Assembly: GCA_003527165.1 (NCBI GenBank)
Contig: DPSI01000343.1
Span: 1-5,703, forward strand
DNA: 5,703 nt
Source: Pseudomonas sp.
GTDB lineage: Bacteria; Pseudomonadota; Gammaproteobacteria; Pseudomonadales; Pseudomonadaceae
Direction: 5' to 3'
The translations under genes and the position numbers were made by a program. The notes below the pieces were generated by a model. It worked only from the letters and a program-made list of their open reading frames with translations, had not been told where the DNA came from and ran no database searches. Below are positions 1 to 5,447 of the stretch, one piece after another (within the stretch, counting starts at the first letter, position 1; every line of letters begins with the position of its first letter).

Positions 1-16
1 ACTGAATGGCGGCGTT

Positions 17-42
17 GGTGGACGTAAAAGGCGACATCCACC
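17..42. repeat. Imperfect palindrome downstream of the kinase gene
   Basis: Arms GGTGGACG (17-24) and CATCCACC (35-42) pair over eight positions, with one G-T wobble in the transcript, around a 10-base loop. The arms sit 26 to 51 bases past the kinase stop codon. No U-tract follows on the minus strand, so it is a poor intrinsic terminator. The core resembles a dispersed intergenic palindrome (GTAGGGTGGAT... type) that I recall from Pseudomonas and related genomes; that link is from memory and untested. The rest of bases 1-67 shows no start codon with a ribosome binding site. Confidence 0.4.
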
Positions 43-67
43 CTACGAAGCGCAGGCTTACCGGACG

Positions 68-2314
68 TCAGGCGTTTTTGGTATTGCTGTATCCGTAGTA
101 GTCGTAATAACCGCCGTAGCTGTAGCCGTACTTCTTGGCCTTCTTGATATCGACCTGATTGAGAACGATGCCTTTGATCGGCGCATTGTTCTGCAGCAAC
201 TGGCCGACGCCCTTCTCGACCAGCGGGATGTGCGTCGAGTCGGACTTGATGACGTAGATCATTGAGTTGGCCAGGGTCGAGAGGACGATGGCATCGCTGA
301 CCGCCTGGGTCGGCGGCGAGTCGATGATGATGCGGTCGTACTTAGACTTGAGTACTTCAATCGCCTTGGCAAAGCGCTGCGACGACAGCAGCTCGAGCGG
401 ATTCGGCGGGACGGTGCCGGCGCCGATCATGTCGATGCCGTCGACGGTCTTGATGCACTCGTCCAGCTTGGCGTTGCCGGCGATCACGTTGGCCAGGCCG
501 GGCGTGCCGACCGCGAAGTCGAAGCTCTTGGCCAGCGTCGGGCGGCGCAGGTCAGCGTCGATCAGTAGCACGCGTTCCATCTGGCCCAGGGCAAAGGCTA
601 GGTTGACCGCAACGGTACTCTTGCCCTCGCCCGGAATGGACGAGGTGATGACGATGACCTTGTGCGGGTTATCGACACCTGAGAGCACGACGCCGGTGCG
701 GATGGTACGAATCGACTCGGAAAAGCTCTTGTCCTTGTCGTTTGTGAAAAGCCGCGCCAGGTCGCTGCGCTCGCCTTGCTTGACCATCGGCAGGATGCCG
801 AACACTGGGATGTTCAGGCGTCCCTCGACGGCTTCGGTGCTCTTGAAGGTGTTGTTCAGCGCATCCAGCAGCAAGGTCAGGCCAACACCCACAAAGAGGG
901 CGAGCATCGCGGCAATAGCGACGATCAGCGATTTCTTCGGTTTGATTGGCTCGTTCGGCACCACGGCCTTGTCCACGACACGTGCATTGGCGCTGTCCAT
1001 GTCGGAGGTTGCCGCCGTTTCCTTCAGGCGGGTCATGAAGGTGTCGTACAGCGCGCGGTTGCCATCGACTTCGCGCTGCAGTTCACGCAGCTGGAACTCC
1101 TTGCGGGAGATATCCTGGATCTGCGACTTGTTGGCGTTGAACGAGGCCTGCAACGAGTTCTCGTTGGCCAGCGCAAGCTGGTAGTTACGCTCGATGCCCG
1201 CGACGATCTGCTCAACCTGGCCACGCAGGCTGCCGGATGCGGCGCTGAGGTCCGAACGAGCGGCGGCCATGGAGGGATGTCCAGGACCATAACGCTTGGA
1301 GAGTTCCTCGACCTTGGCCTGGGCCTTGGCCTGCTCGGCCTTGAACTGCTGGATCAGCGGATGACCGAGTACTGCCGGAATGGTCGCCAGACGCTCCCAG
1401 CCACCGTTGCGCATGCTCTGCACCTGGCGATACTGGCTTTCAGCCTCGGCCCGCTGACGACGGGCATCGATCATTCGATCGCCGGTGAGCGACAGTTCGG
1501 CGGCGCTGATGGTGGCGACGCCGTCGACGTCGACAAGATTTTCTTTCTCGCGGAATGCCTGCAAGCGATCTTCAGCGCTCTTGAGCTTGGTACGCAGCTC
1601 ACCGAGGCGGCTGTTCATCCAGTTGGTGGCGGTCATGGACATTTCCATGGTCGCTTCCAGCTGGGTTTCGATGAAGCCGTTGGTCAAGGCGTTCGCGGCG
1701 AGAGCAGCTGTGTAGGGATCGGCCATGTCGACCTGAACCTTTACCAGCTGGCTCTTGCCTTGCGGCTCGATGCTGATGCGCTCCATGAATTCGATGGTGA
1801 CGGCATCGAAGATGTCCGCTTCGGTGGTGTCGAGTTCGCCATCAAGGTCACCCGGTAGGGTGAAGGGCATTGCTTTGCGGAAATCGAGTTTCGCCAGCAC
1901 ACCGCTGACGTCCACCAAAGGTTCGGGCTGCTGGCGCGGATCGAACTCAGGGTGAGTGGTCAGGTTCAGCTGACGCACCACGCGCTCGGCTAGAGCGCGG
2001 GACTTCAACAATTCGAACTGGGTTTGCAGGTATTCGGTACCCGCTCCTTCCAGGCCGTAGACCTGTTCAATGGAAACGACCTTGGCAGCTTTTTCCTCGA
2101 TCAACAGCGTGGCCGCTGCGCGGTAGATCGGCGTGATCGCGAGCACCCCAAGAATGGTGACCATGGTCACCACCAGCACCAGGGTGATGATGCTCCACTT
2201 GCGGCGCCATACGGTCTGCCAGAGTTTCAGCAGGTCGATTTCGTCATCGTCGTTGTCGTCCTGGCGTTGGACGGCCATGTTGCGTTCGATGATTTGAGTG
2301 TTGTCACTGGTCAT
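68..2314 (-). CDS. wzc: Wzc-type polysaccharide co-polymerase with BY-kinase domain
   Basis: This 748-residue inner-membrane protein sets polysaccharide chain length and couples synthesis to export; its cytoplasmic domain autophosphorylates on tyrosine. Visible order: acidic N-terminus with DEIDLLKLW (24-32), TM1 at about 40-60, Wzz domain, a long periplasmic coiled-coil (about 230-440) ending in a GNVR-like segment (410-430), a proline-rich lead-in and TM2 (about 462-485), then the kinase. Kinase motifs: ESIRTIR (533-539, the ExxRxxR oligomerisation motif), Walker A SSIPGEGKST (558-567, K565), Walker A' VLLIDADLR (582-590, D586 and D588), Walker B IIIDS (662-666, D665). The tail has eight tyrosines between 729 and 742. 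It is a single-chain proteobacterial form, close in length to E. coli Wzc (about 720). It is the last gene seen here; no phosphatase partner is in the window. The first ATG has only a weak AGAG (2325-2328) upstream, so the ATG at codon 13 (2278) is an alternative start. Confidence 0.95.
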   Translation of the reverse strand: MTSDNTQIIERNMAVQRQDDNDDDEIDLLKLWQTVWRRKWSIITLVLVVTMVTILGVLAITPIYRAAATLLIEEKAAKVVSIEQVYGLEGAGTEYLQTQFELLKSRALAERVVRQLNLTTHPEFDPRQQPEPLVDVSGVLAKLDFRKAMPFTLPGDLDGELDTTEADIFDAVTIEFMERISIEPQGKSQLVKVQVDMADPYTAALAANALTNGFIETQLEATMEMSMTATNWMNSRLGELRTKLKSAEDRLQAFREKENLVDVDGVATISAAELSLTGDRMIDARRQRAEAESQYRQVQSMRNGGWERLATIPAVLGHPLIQQFKAEQAKAQAKVEELSKRYGPGHPSMAAARSDLSAASGSLRGQVEQIVAGIERNYQLALANENSLQASFNANKSQIQDISRKEFQLRELQREVDGNRALYDTFMTRLKETAATSDMDSANARVVDKAVVPNEPIKPKKSLIVAIAAMLALFVGVGLTLLLDALNNTFKSTEAVEGRLNIPVFGILPMVKQGERSDLARLFTNDKDKSFSESIRTIRTGVVLSGVDNPHKVIVITSSIPGEGKSTVAVNLAFALGQMERVLLIDADLRRPTLAKSFDFAVGTPGLANVIAGNAKLDECIKTVDGIDMIGAGTVPPNPLELLSSQRFAKAIEVLKSKYDRIIIDSPPTQAVSDAIVLSTLANSMIYVIKSDSTHIPLVEKGVGQLLQNNAPIKGIVLNQVDIKKAKKYGYSYGGYYDYYGYSNTKNA

Positions 2315-2351
2315 GCTTGGGAGACTCTGAATAGATGTAGGCGCTCAGGCA

Positions 2352-2375
2352 CCGGGCCGCGCCCAGCCGGCCCGG
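2352..2375 (-). promoter_or_regulatory. GC-rich intercistronic hairpin before the kinase gene
   Basis: In the 138-base gap between the OPX and kinase genes, the minus-strand transcript can form a perfect 8-bp all-G/C stem, CCGGGCCG with CGGCCCGG, around an 8-base loop. No U-tract follows, so it does not look like a classical intrinsic terminator. It overlaps a second palindrome, GGCGGCCGCC (2374-2383), which could form a competing fold. A role in mRNA stability, processing or partial attenuation is inference. Confidence 0.5.
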
Positions 2376-2452
2376 CGGCCGCCAATCAGGAACGACGATT
2401 TAGGTGAAATGGCCGCGAGGTCCATAGCGGCGTTTGCTCAGCTGCAACGGGG

Positions 2453-2986
2453 TCAGAAAAAACCCTGGTCGATGGTGATGGTGTCGCCTGGCGCTACGAC
2501 GGTGTCGAGCGTGGCGCTGATCGGCTTGTCACTTTGCTGGTCGCGGATCAGGTTGATTCGCTTGGTCGAGGCGCGCTCGGTCAAGCCGCCGGCAAGCGCA
2601 ACAGCGCGGCGCAGTGTCAAACCCGGCTGGTACGGATAGCCGCCCGGCTCCTTCACTTCGCCACTGATAAAGAATTCACGGTAGGTCAGGACGCTAACCG
2701 ATACGCGCGGGTTGATCAGGTATTCGCCCTTGAGCTGGTCTACGAGCATCTGTTCAATTTCCGACGCAGTCTTGCCCTTGGCGCGCAGCTCTCCGATGAA
2801 GGGATAGGAGAAGGTGCCGGCATCGGTCAGGCGGAGCTCTTCGAAGCTCAGATCAGGTTCGCCGAACACATTGATGCGGATGACATCGCCCGAAGCCAGC
2901 TTGTACGTGGAGCTGCCTTCTGCGTGGGCGTGGGCGCTGAGAAGCAACATGCCGACCAGCATGCTGAAGAAAATTCGAATGAACAT
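2453..2986 (-). CDS. Short OPX polysaccharide export protein (Wza-like, no lipobox)
   Basis: This is a periplasmic or outer-membrane-associated channel component for polysaccharide export. With the start at 2986 it has 177 residues and a Sec signal peptide (1-22, AHA before EGSS). The Poly_export domain follows: YKLASGDVIRINVFGEPDLS at 28-47, the PFIGEL region at 62-67, and NPRVSVSV at 92-99. A single SLBB-like domain (about 105-150) includes FFISGEVKEPGGYPY, and PGDTITI (166-172) lies near the C-terminus. E. coli Wza is about 380 residues; this protein lacks the extra SLBB region and the C-terminal amphipathic helix that forms the outer-membrane pore. It has no cysteine, so it is not a lipoprotein. 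An in-frame ATG at 3049 would add 21 residues ahead of the signal peptide and has no good ribosome site. The chosen ATG has GAGA and AAGAG upstream. It lies between the beta-barrel and kinase genes, 77 and 138 bases away. Confidence 0.92.
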   Translation of the reverse strand: MFIRIFFSMLVGMLLLSAHAHAEGSSTYKLASGDVIRINVFGEPDLSFEELRLTDAGTFSYPFIGELRAKGKTASEIEQMLVDQLKGEYLINPRVSVSVLTYREFFISGEVKEPGGYPYQPGLTLRRAVALAGGLTERASTKRINLIRDQQSDKPISATLDTVVAPGDTITIDQGFF

Positions 2987-3019
2987 ATGTCTCGGTTTCT
3001 CTTGGTTGCCGCGCGAAGG

Positions 3020-3046
3020 ATCCGAAGCGTGTTGCCACGTCCGGAT
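3020..3046 (-). promoter_or_regulatory. Intercistronic hairpin between beta-barrel and OPX genes
   Basis: Two nested stems lie in the 77-base gap: an outer ATCCG (3020-3024) with CGGAT (3042-3046) and an inner CGTG (3028-3031) with CACG (3036-3039) around the loop TTGC. A 3/2 internal loop separates them. It is less stable than the other two intercistronic hairpins and has no U-tract. It ends about 34 bases before the OPX start codon, so it leaves the ribosome site free. Confidence 0.35.
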
Positions 3047-3063
3047 CATCCGTGACCGCGGTG

Positions 3064-4251
3064 TTACAGGCTGGCTGTGAAGCTGATCGAATAGATGTTG
3101 CGTTCGTAGCTCTCGTTCGCCACGTTGGAATCGTTCTCGGCGTACTTGTAGCCGATGCCGATATCCAACCAGCGGCGCATTTCGTAGTTCAGGCCCAGAC
3201 CGAAGATGTCGATCTTGTCGAGACGGTTGTTTACCGTGTCGTCGATGTAATCCTGCTCGCTACGGGTGTAGCTGGCGGTGGAGTACACACGATCGAGCCA
3301 GTAGTGCTTCCAGTCCAGGGTGGTGCTGGTGGCTTTGATGGCCGATGCGCCGTTCTCACCTTCATCCAGGGCGCGACGCGCTTTCAGGCTGAACGTGGAA
3401 TAGGTGCGCGGCTGCCAGGTGATACCGGCTTCCCACATGCCGCCCGACTGGTCGTCATTGACGTTGCGGTCGAACTCTTTCTTTTCCCGGCCGAACTTGA
3501 CGGTACCGGTGGTCTTGGCCGTGGCGTCCCAAGTCAGACCGCCAAGGAATGCCAAGTTGGTGGCATCGAGTTCCTTGGCCGAAACGTAGGAATAGTCGGT
3601 GTGGCGCAATTCGGCCAGCGCCCGGGTCTTGGCGCCGATGCGGTAGTACAACGTGCTACGCAGTGCGGTGGCGTCACGCTCCTTCTCGGAGTTCAGACGC
3701 GTACCGTTGGAACGAAGCCCAGTGTTGTCGTAGCGCAGCTCTTTGTAGTCGGCACCGAAGTCGACCTGAGCACGGGCGCTCTCGGCGCCATAGGTGTACA
3801 CACCGCCGACGTTCTTGCTGTTGTACTTGTCACCTTGCACGCCCGGAGTCGCCGAGGTGGTTTCTTCCACCTTGTGGTAGCCGGCGTTCAGCACGAGCTG
3901 GTTGCGCGCGTTGAAGCGGAACCCGGCATCGCCTGTCAGGTGGTGATCGGTGTTGTTGTCGTCATGGCTGGAGTGAAAGGTGTCACTGTCAGCCGTGTAG
4001 CTCAGCACATACTCGGACTTGCGGCCGTATGCAGTCAGCGCGAGCGTCGGGGAAATGCGGGTGACCCAGGATGACTCTTCGTTCTCTTCCACTTCGCGGA
4101 AGTTATCGTCATAGCTTTCGGTGAACTTTAGGGTTGGAGTGAACTCCAAGCCTTCAGCGACCTTCATGCTCATGGCTTCGACAGCCAGAGCACTGCCACT
4201 GGCAGTAGAAACAGCGATTGCCAACAGGCTGGCTTTAATTTTGTAGCTCAT
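3064..4251 (-). CDS. Outer-membrane beta-barrel protein of polysaccharide locus (BBP2-like)
   Basis: The protein has 395 residues with a signal peptide at 1-23 (ALA before VEA). The mature part is almost entirely alternating polar and hydrophobic beta-strands separated by charged, Asp/Asn-rich loops, as in an outer-membrane barrel. Examples are KSEYVLSYTADSDTF (78-92), RAQVDFGADYKELRYD (160-175), TTGTVKFGREKKEF (247-260) and WLDIGIGYKYAEND (361-374). It ends with the strand IYSISFTASL. This fits the putative beta-barrel porin 2 group (BBP2/EpsL/VpsM-like), whose members sit in exopolysaccharide operons next to OPX and Wzc proteins. The likely role is an outer-membrane pore or partner for the adjacent short OPX protein; that role is inferred from position. 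The ATG at 4251 is chosen because AAGGGA lies 9 bases upstream and the signal peptide starts there. An ATG at 4272 would add seven residues without a ribosome site. Confidence 0.88.
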   Translation of the reverse strand: MSYKIKASLLAIAVSTASGSALAVEAMSMKVAEGLEFTPTLKFTESYDDNFREVEENEESSWVTRISPTLALTAYGRKSEYVLSYTADSDTFHSSHDDNNTDHHLTGDAGFRFNARNQLVLNAGYHKVEETTSATPGVQGDKYNSKNVGGVYTYGAESARAQVDFGADYKELRYDNTGLRSNGTRLNSEKERDATALRSTLYYRIGAKTRALAELRHTDYSYVSAKELDATNLAFLGGLTWDATAKTTGTVKFGREKKEFDRNVNDDQSGGMWEAGITWQPRTYSTFSLKARRALDEGENGASAIKATSTTLDWKHYWLDRVYSTASYTRSEQDYIDDTVNNRLDKIDIFGLGLNYEMRRWLDIGIGYKYAENDSNVANESYERNIYSISFTASL

Positions 4252-4260
4252 GCGTTCCAG

Positions 4261-4266
4261 TCCCTT
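4261..4266 (-). promoter_or_regulatory. Ribosome binding site of the beta-barrel gene
   Basis: AAGGGA on the minus strand, 9 bases before the ATG at 4251. It decides between this start and the ATG at 4272, which lies upstream of this site and has no comparable motif of its own. Confidence 0.7.
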
Positions 4267-4291
4267 ACACATCGACAGGAAGTTTCGAGAG

Positions 4292-4318
4292 CAGAAGCCG
4301 GCCTATAGCCGACTTCTG
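4292..4318 (-). promoter_or_regulatory. Strong intercistronic hairpin after the alanine-rich gene
   Basis: CAGAAGTCGGC and GCCGGCTTCTG pair over 11 bp (one G-U) around the loop TATAG. The hairpin begins 16 bases after the alanine-rich stop codon and ends about 40 bases before the beta-barrel start. The following bases (GCTCTCG) are not a U-tract, so complete termination is unlikely. It could be a leaky terminator or a 3'-end stabiliser that leaves the first gene expressed more than the downstream ones. The hairpin is read directly; the function is inferred. Confidence 0.6.
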
Positions 4319-4333
4319 ACGTGATCGCGTCGA

Positions 4334-4858
4334 TCAGTTAGGGCTGGCCGAAGAACTGCCACCGCCACCGCTGCCGCCCGAAGTTGCCGGGCTGTTGGCA
4401 GATACGGTGCTGGTGGAGCCTGCCGTGACGCCAGCAACTGCTGTACCGGCTACAGAGGCAGCGGCGTTGATCGCGGCAGCCTGAGCCGGCGCGGCAGCAA
4501 CAGCGGCGTTGGTGATGGCGCTGGCTTCAGCCGGAGCGGTGTTGATAGCAGCAGTCACAATCGCTGCGGCCTGAGCCGGGGCGGCGCTCACGGCAGCGCT
4601 GACGATGGAAGCAGCCTGAGCCGGAGCAGCAGCAACGGCAGCCGCTACGATCGAAGCAGCCGCTTCTGGGTTGGCAGCCACAATGGCCGCAACGGCTTGT
4701 GCCAGTGCGTCACCCTGAGCGACGGCGAGGGCTTGAGCCTGCGCTTCGGTCAGTTGCACGCCAGTCGCCTGCACAGCGGCCAGCGTAGCTTGGTCGGCGA
4801 ACGCCTGGCTCGACGCCAGCGCCATTGCCAGTGTCAGGGTGGTTAGGGTTTTACGCAT
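4334..4858 (-). CDS. Secreted alanine-rich 15-residue repeat protein, function unknown
   Basis: I do not recognise a named family. The 174-residue product has a Sec signal peptide (1-21, AFA before DQAT). A short alanine- and glutamine-rich region (22-56) follows, then five tandem 15-residue repeats (57-131) of the type xAAVxAAPAQAAAIV. Prolines fall at 64, 79, 94, 109 and 124, exactly 15 apart, and isoleucines at 70, 85, 100, 115 and 130. The C-terminus is Gly/Ser-rich (150-174, with GGSGGGGSSS). There is no cysteine, aromatic cluster or catalytic motif; the only aromatic residue is F20 in the signal peptide. It looks like a small structural, matrix or periplasmic scaffold protein. As the first gene after the ops signal in a polysaccharide operon it probably serves secretion or the extracellular matrix; this is inference. 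GAGGA lies 9 bases upstream of the chosen ATG. A longer form starting at 4954 would bury the signal peptide. An 82-base gap with a strong hairpin separates it from the beta-barrel gene. Confidence 0.85.
   Translation of the reverse strand: MRKTLTTLTLAMALASSQAFADQATLAAVQATGVQLTEAQAQALAVAQGDALAQAVAAIVAANPEAAASIVAAAVAAAPAQAASIVSAAVSAAPAQAAAIVTAAINTAPAEASAITNAAVAAAPAQAAAINAAASVAGTAVAGVTAGSTSTVSANSPATSGGSGGGGSSSASPN
4466..4690 (-). repeat. Five tandem 45-bp units coding the 15-residue repeats
   Basis: The coding DNA repeats with a 45-base period. On the plus strand CCGG recurs at 4486, 4531, 4576 and 4621, usually within CTGAGCCGG, and a diverged CTGG sits at 4666. Units are similar but not identical, so this is an older array rather than a recent expansion. 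Five in-frame units match residues 57-131. Confidence 0.85.
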
Positions 4859-4867
4859 TTTCGAACG

Positions 4868-4872
4868 TCCTC
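4868..4872 (-). promoter_or_regulatory. Ribosome binding site of the alanine-rich gene
   Basis: GAGGA on the minus strand, 9 bases before the ATG at 4858. It supports that start over the ATG at 4954. Confidence 0.65.
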
Positions 4873-5066
4873 GTTGGCTGTTGCATCGTCTTGCCCTTTT
4901 AAGAACAAACAGTGGGCATTTGTGGTTACCGCTATCGGCACGATCCGCCTGCACTTGATAGTGCGCGGACCATGATTTCGCTTCCGTGCTCGCCGCCGAT
5001 TACGGGACGAATGCACACACGACGCGGGCCTGCCGCATCGCAAGATATTCAGAGCCTAGGGCCGCA

Positions 5067-5078
5067 AGAATTAATTCT
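5067..5078. repeat. 12-bp perfect AT-rich palindrome in the leader
   Basis: AGAATTAATTCT is a perfect 12-bp palindrome, 29 bases downstream of the ops element in the direction of transcription. It has no loop, so it is more likely to matter as a DNA site than as an RNA hairpin. It could also be chance. Confidence 0.35.
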
Positions 5079-5107
5079 AACGGATGCAGCAGTTACAAGG
5101 CCGCAGA

Positions 5108-5119
5108 CACGCTACCGCC
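5108..5119 (-). promoter_or_regulatory. ops element (RfaH recruitment and pause site)
   Basis: The minus strand reads GGCGGTAGCGTG, identical to the ops core of E. coli RfaH-controlled operons. Two more upstream Gs (5120-5121) also match the end of the JUMPstart sequence. Ops in the non-template strand pauses RNA polymerase and is bound by the N-terminal domain of RfaH, which then suppresses pausing and Rho termination over the operon. It is in the correct orientation, about 250 bases before the first operon gene and about 330 bases after the rfaH-like stop. The second upstream GGTAGC copy of full JUMPstart is not seen. The match is direct and the function follows from established RfaH biology. 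Confidence 0.88.
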
Positions 5120-5164
5120 CCAAGATTTTCCGTCGGATCCTGAAAACGATTAGCAGACGAATCC

Positions 5165-5193
5165 ATTGCTCGCGCAATCGCTGGCATTGCGAG
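5165..5193. repeat. Overlapping inverted repeats upstream of ops
   Basis: Two alternative hairpins share one arm. ATTGC (5165-5169) pairs with GCAAT (5174-5178) around TCGC, while CGCAAT (5173-5178) pairs with ATTGCG (5186-5191) around a 7-base loop. They cannot form together. The cluster lies 46 bases upstream of ops, where an operon promoter is expected, so protein-binding half-sites are as likely as RNA structure. Confidence 0.4.
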
Positions 5194-5222
5194 GGCGTAC
5201 GAATGGAAATCCCCAATTCAAA

Positions 5223-5245
5223 CTTCGCGCCGTGGAGACGCGAAG
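5223..5245. repeat. 7-bp inverted repeat in the promoter region
   Basis: CTTCGCG (5223-5229) and CGCGAAG (5239-5245) are perfect inverted arms around 9 bases, with arm centres 16 bases (about 1.5 helical turns) apart. An operator or a hairpin are both possible. No U-tract follows on the minus strand. Confidence 0.4.
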
Positions 5246-5401
5246 AAATATGTAGTTATTGCACGCAGCGATAAACTCAGGCCTGTAGCCAGCCTTTTGA
5301 GCGTCTTGTTATCGCTACTTAATACCCCGCCGATTAGCTGCCGACGCGGGATCATTGTGTCCAGTACCCAGGCCAACGGCGATGAATAGAAACAGCCATG
5401 T

Positions 5402-5428
5402 AAGCAATCCAGCAGAACGGATTTGCTT
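5402..5428 (-). promoter_or_regulatory. Hairpin just after the rfaH-like gene
   Basis: AAGCAA-A-TCC pairs with GGATTGCTT over nine bp with one bulged A and an 8-base loop. It begins about 20 bases after the stop codon on the minus strand. The stem is AT-rich and no U-tract follows directly, so it is at best a weak terminator. Read-through from the rfaH-like gene into the operon is therefore possible. Confidence 0.35.
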
Positions 5429-5447
5429 GACGTCAAATATACACCGG

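Larger units (their letters stand above)
4859..5447 (-). other. 589-base regulatory gap and operon leader
   Basis: No convincing gene lies between the rfaH-like stop and the alanine-rich start. The part from 5107 to 4859 should be the untranslated leader after the ops element; no strong terminator hairpin is visible in it. The part from 5120 to 5447 should hold the operon promoter. The best sigma-70 candidate I found is poor: TTGCGC (5172-5177), 17 bases, GCTAAT (5149-5154), which would start transcription a few tens of bases before ops. ATTGC or GCAAT pentamers occur at 5165, 5174, 5186, 5258 and 5404, more than expected by chance in this length. Open frames here (for example 5218-5436 and 4843-5043) start without ribosome sites and look like noise. 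Confidence 0.6.

Noticed and set aside
267..1184. Plus-strand open frame of 305 codons
   Set aside because: Antisense to the kinase domain; the serine-rich composition is typical of a shadow frame.
776..1858. Long plus-strand open frame of 360 codons
   Set aside because: It lies wholly opposite the kinase gene, which has all family motifs in its own frame; the antisense product has no recognisable domain. Long antisense frames are expected in GC-rich coding DNA.
3052..4074. Plus-strand open frame of 340 codons
   Set aside because: It is antisense to the beta-barrel gene, valine-rich and without domain or ribosome site. The minus-strand frame has a signal peptide and barrel pattern.
4843..5043. 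66-codon minus-strand leader frame overlapping the alanine-rich start
   Set aside because: No ribosome site and an Arg/Cys-rich composition. A leader peptide cannot be fully excluded but nothing supports it.
4912..5274. 120-codon plus-strand frame across the gap
   Set aside because: It starts with GTG without a ribosome site, crosses the ops element on the opposite strand and has no domain features.
5273..5306. Possible terminator around CTCAGGCC...GCCTTTTGAG
   Set aside because: The stem is only three to four paired bases on each side of a bulge, and the T-run on the minus strand is three bases.
4993..5336. Direct repeat CCGCCGATTA at 4993-5002 and 5327-5336
   Set aside because: Two 10-base copies 334 bases apart with unlike flanks; no target-site or attachment-site context, so probably chance.
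5218..5436. 72-codon minus-strand frame in the gap
   Set aside because: It starts with TTG without a ribosome site, runs through the inverted repeats and matches nothing I know.
5427..5436. Perfect palindrome TTGACGTCAA after the rfaH-like gene
   Set aside because: A 10-bp palindrome is not rare enough alone. TTGACG looks like a -35 box but no -10 box lies at a proper distance.
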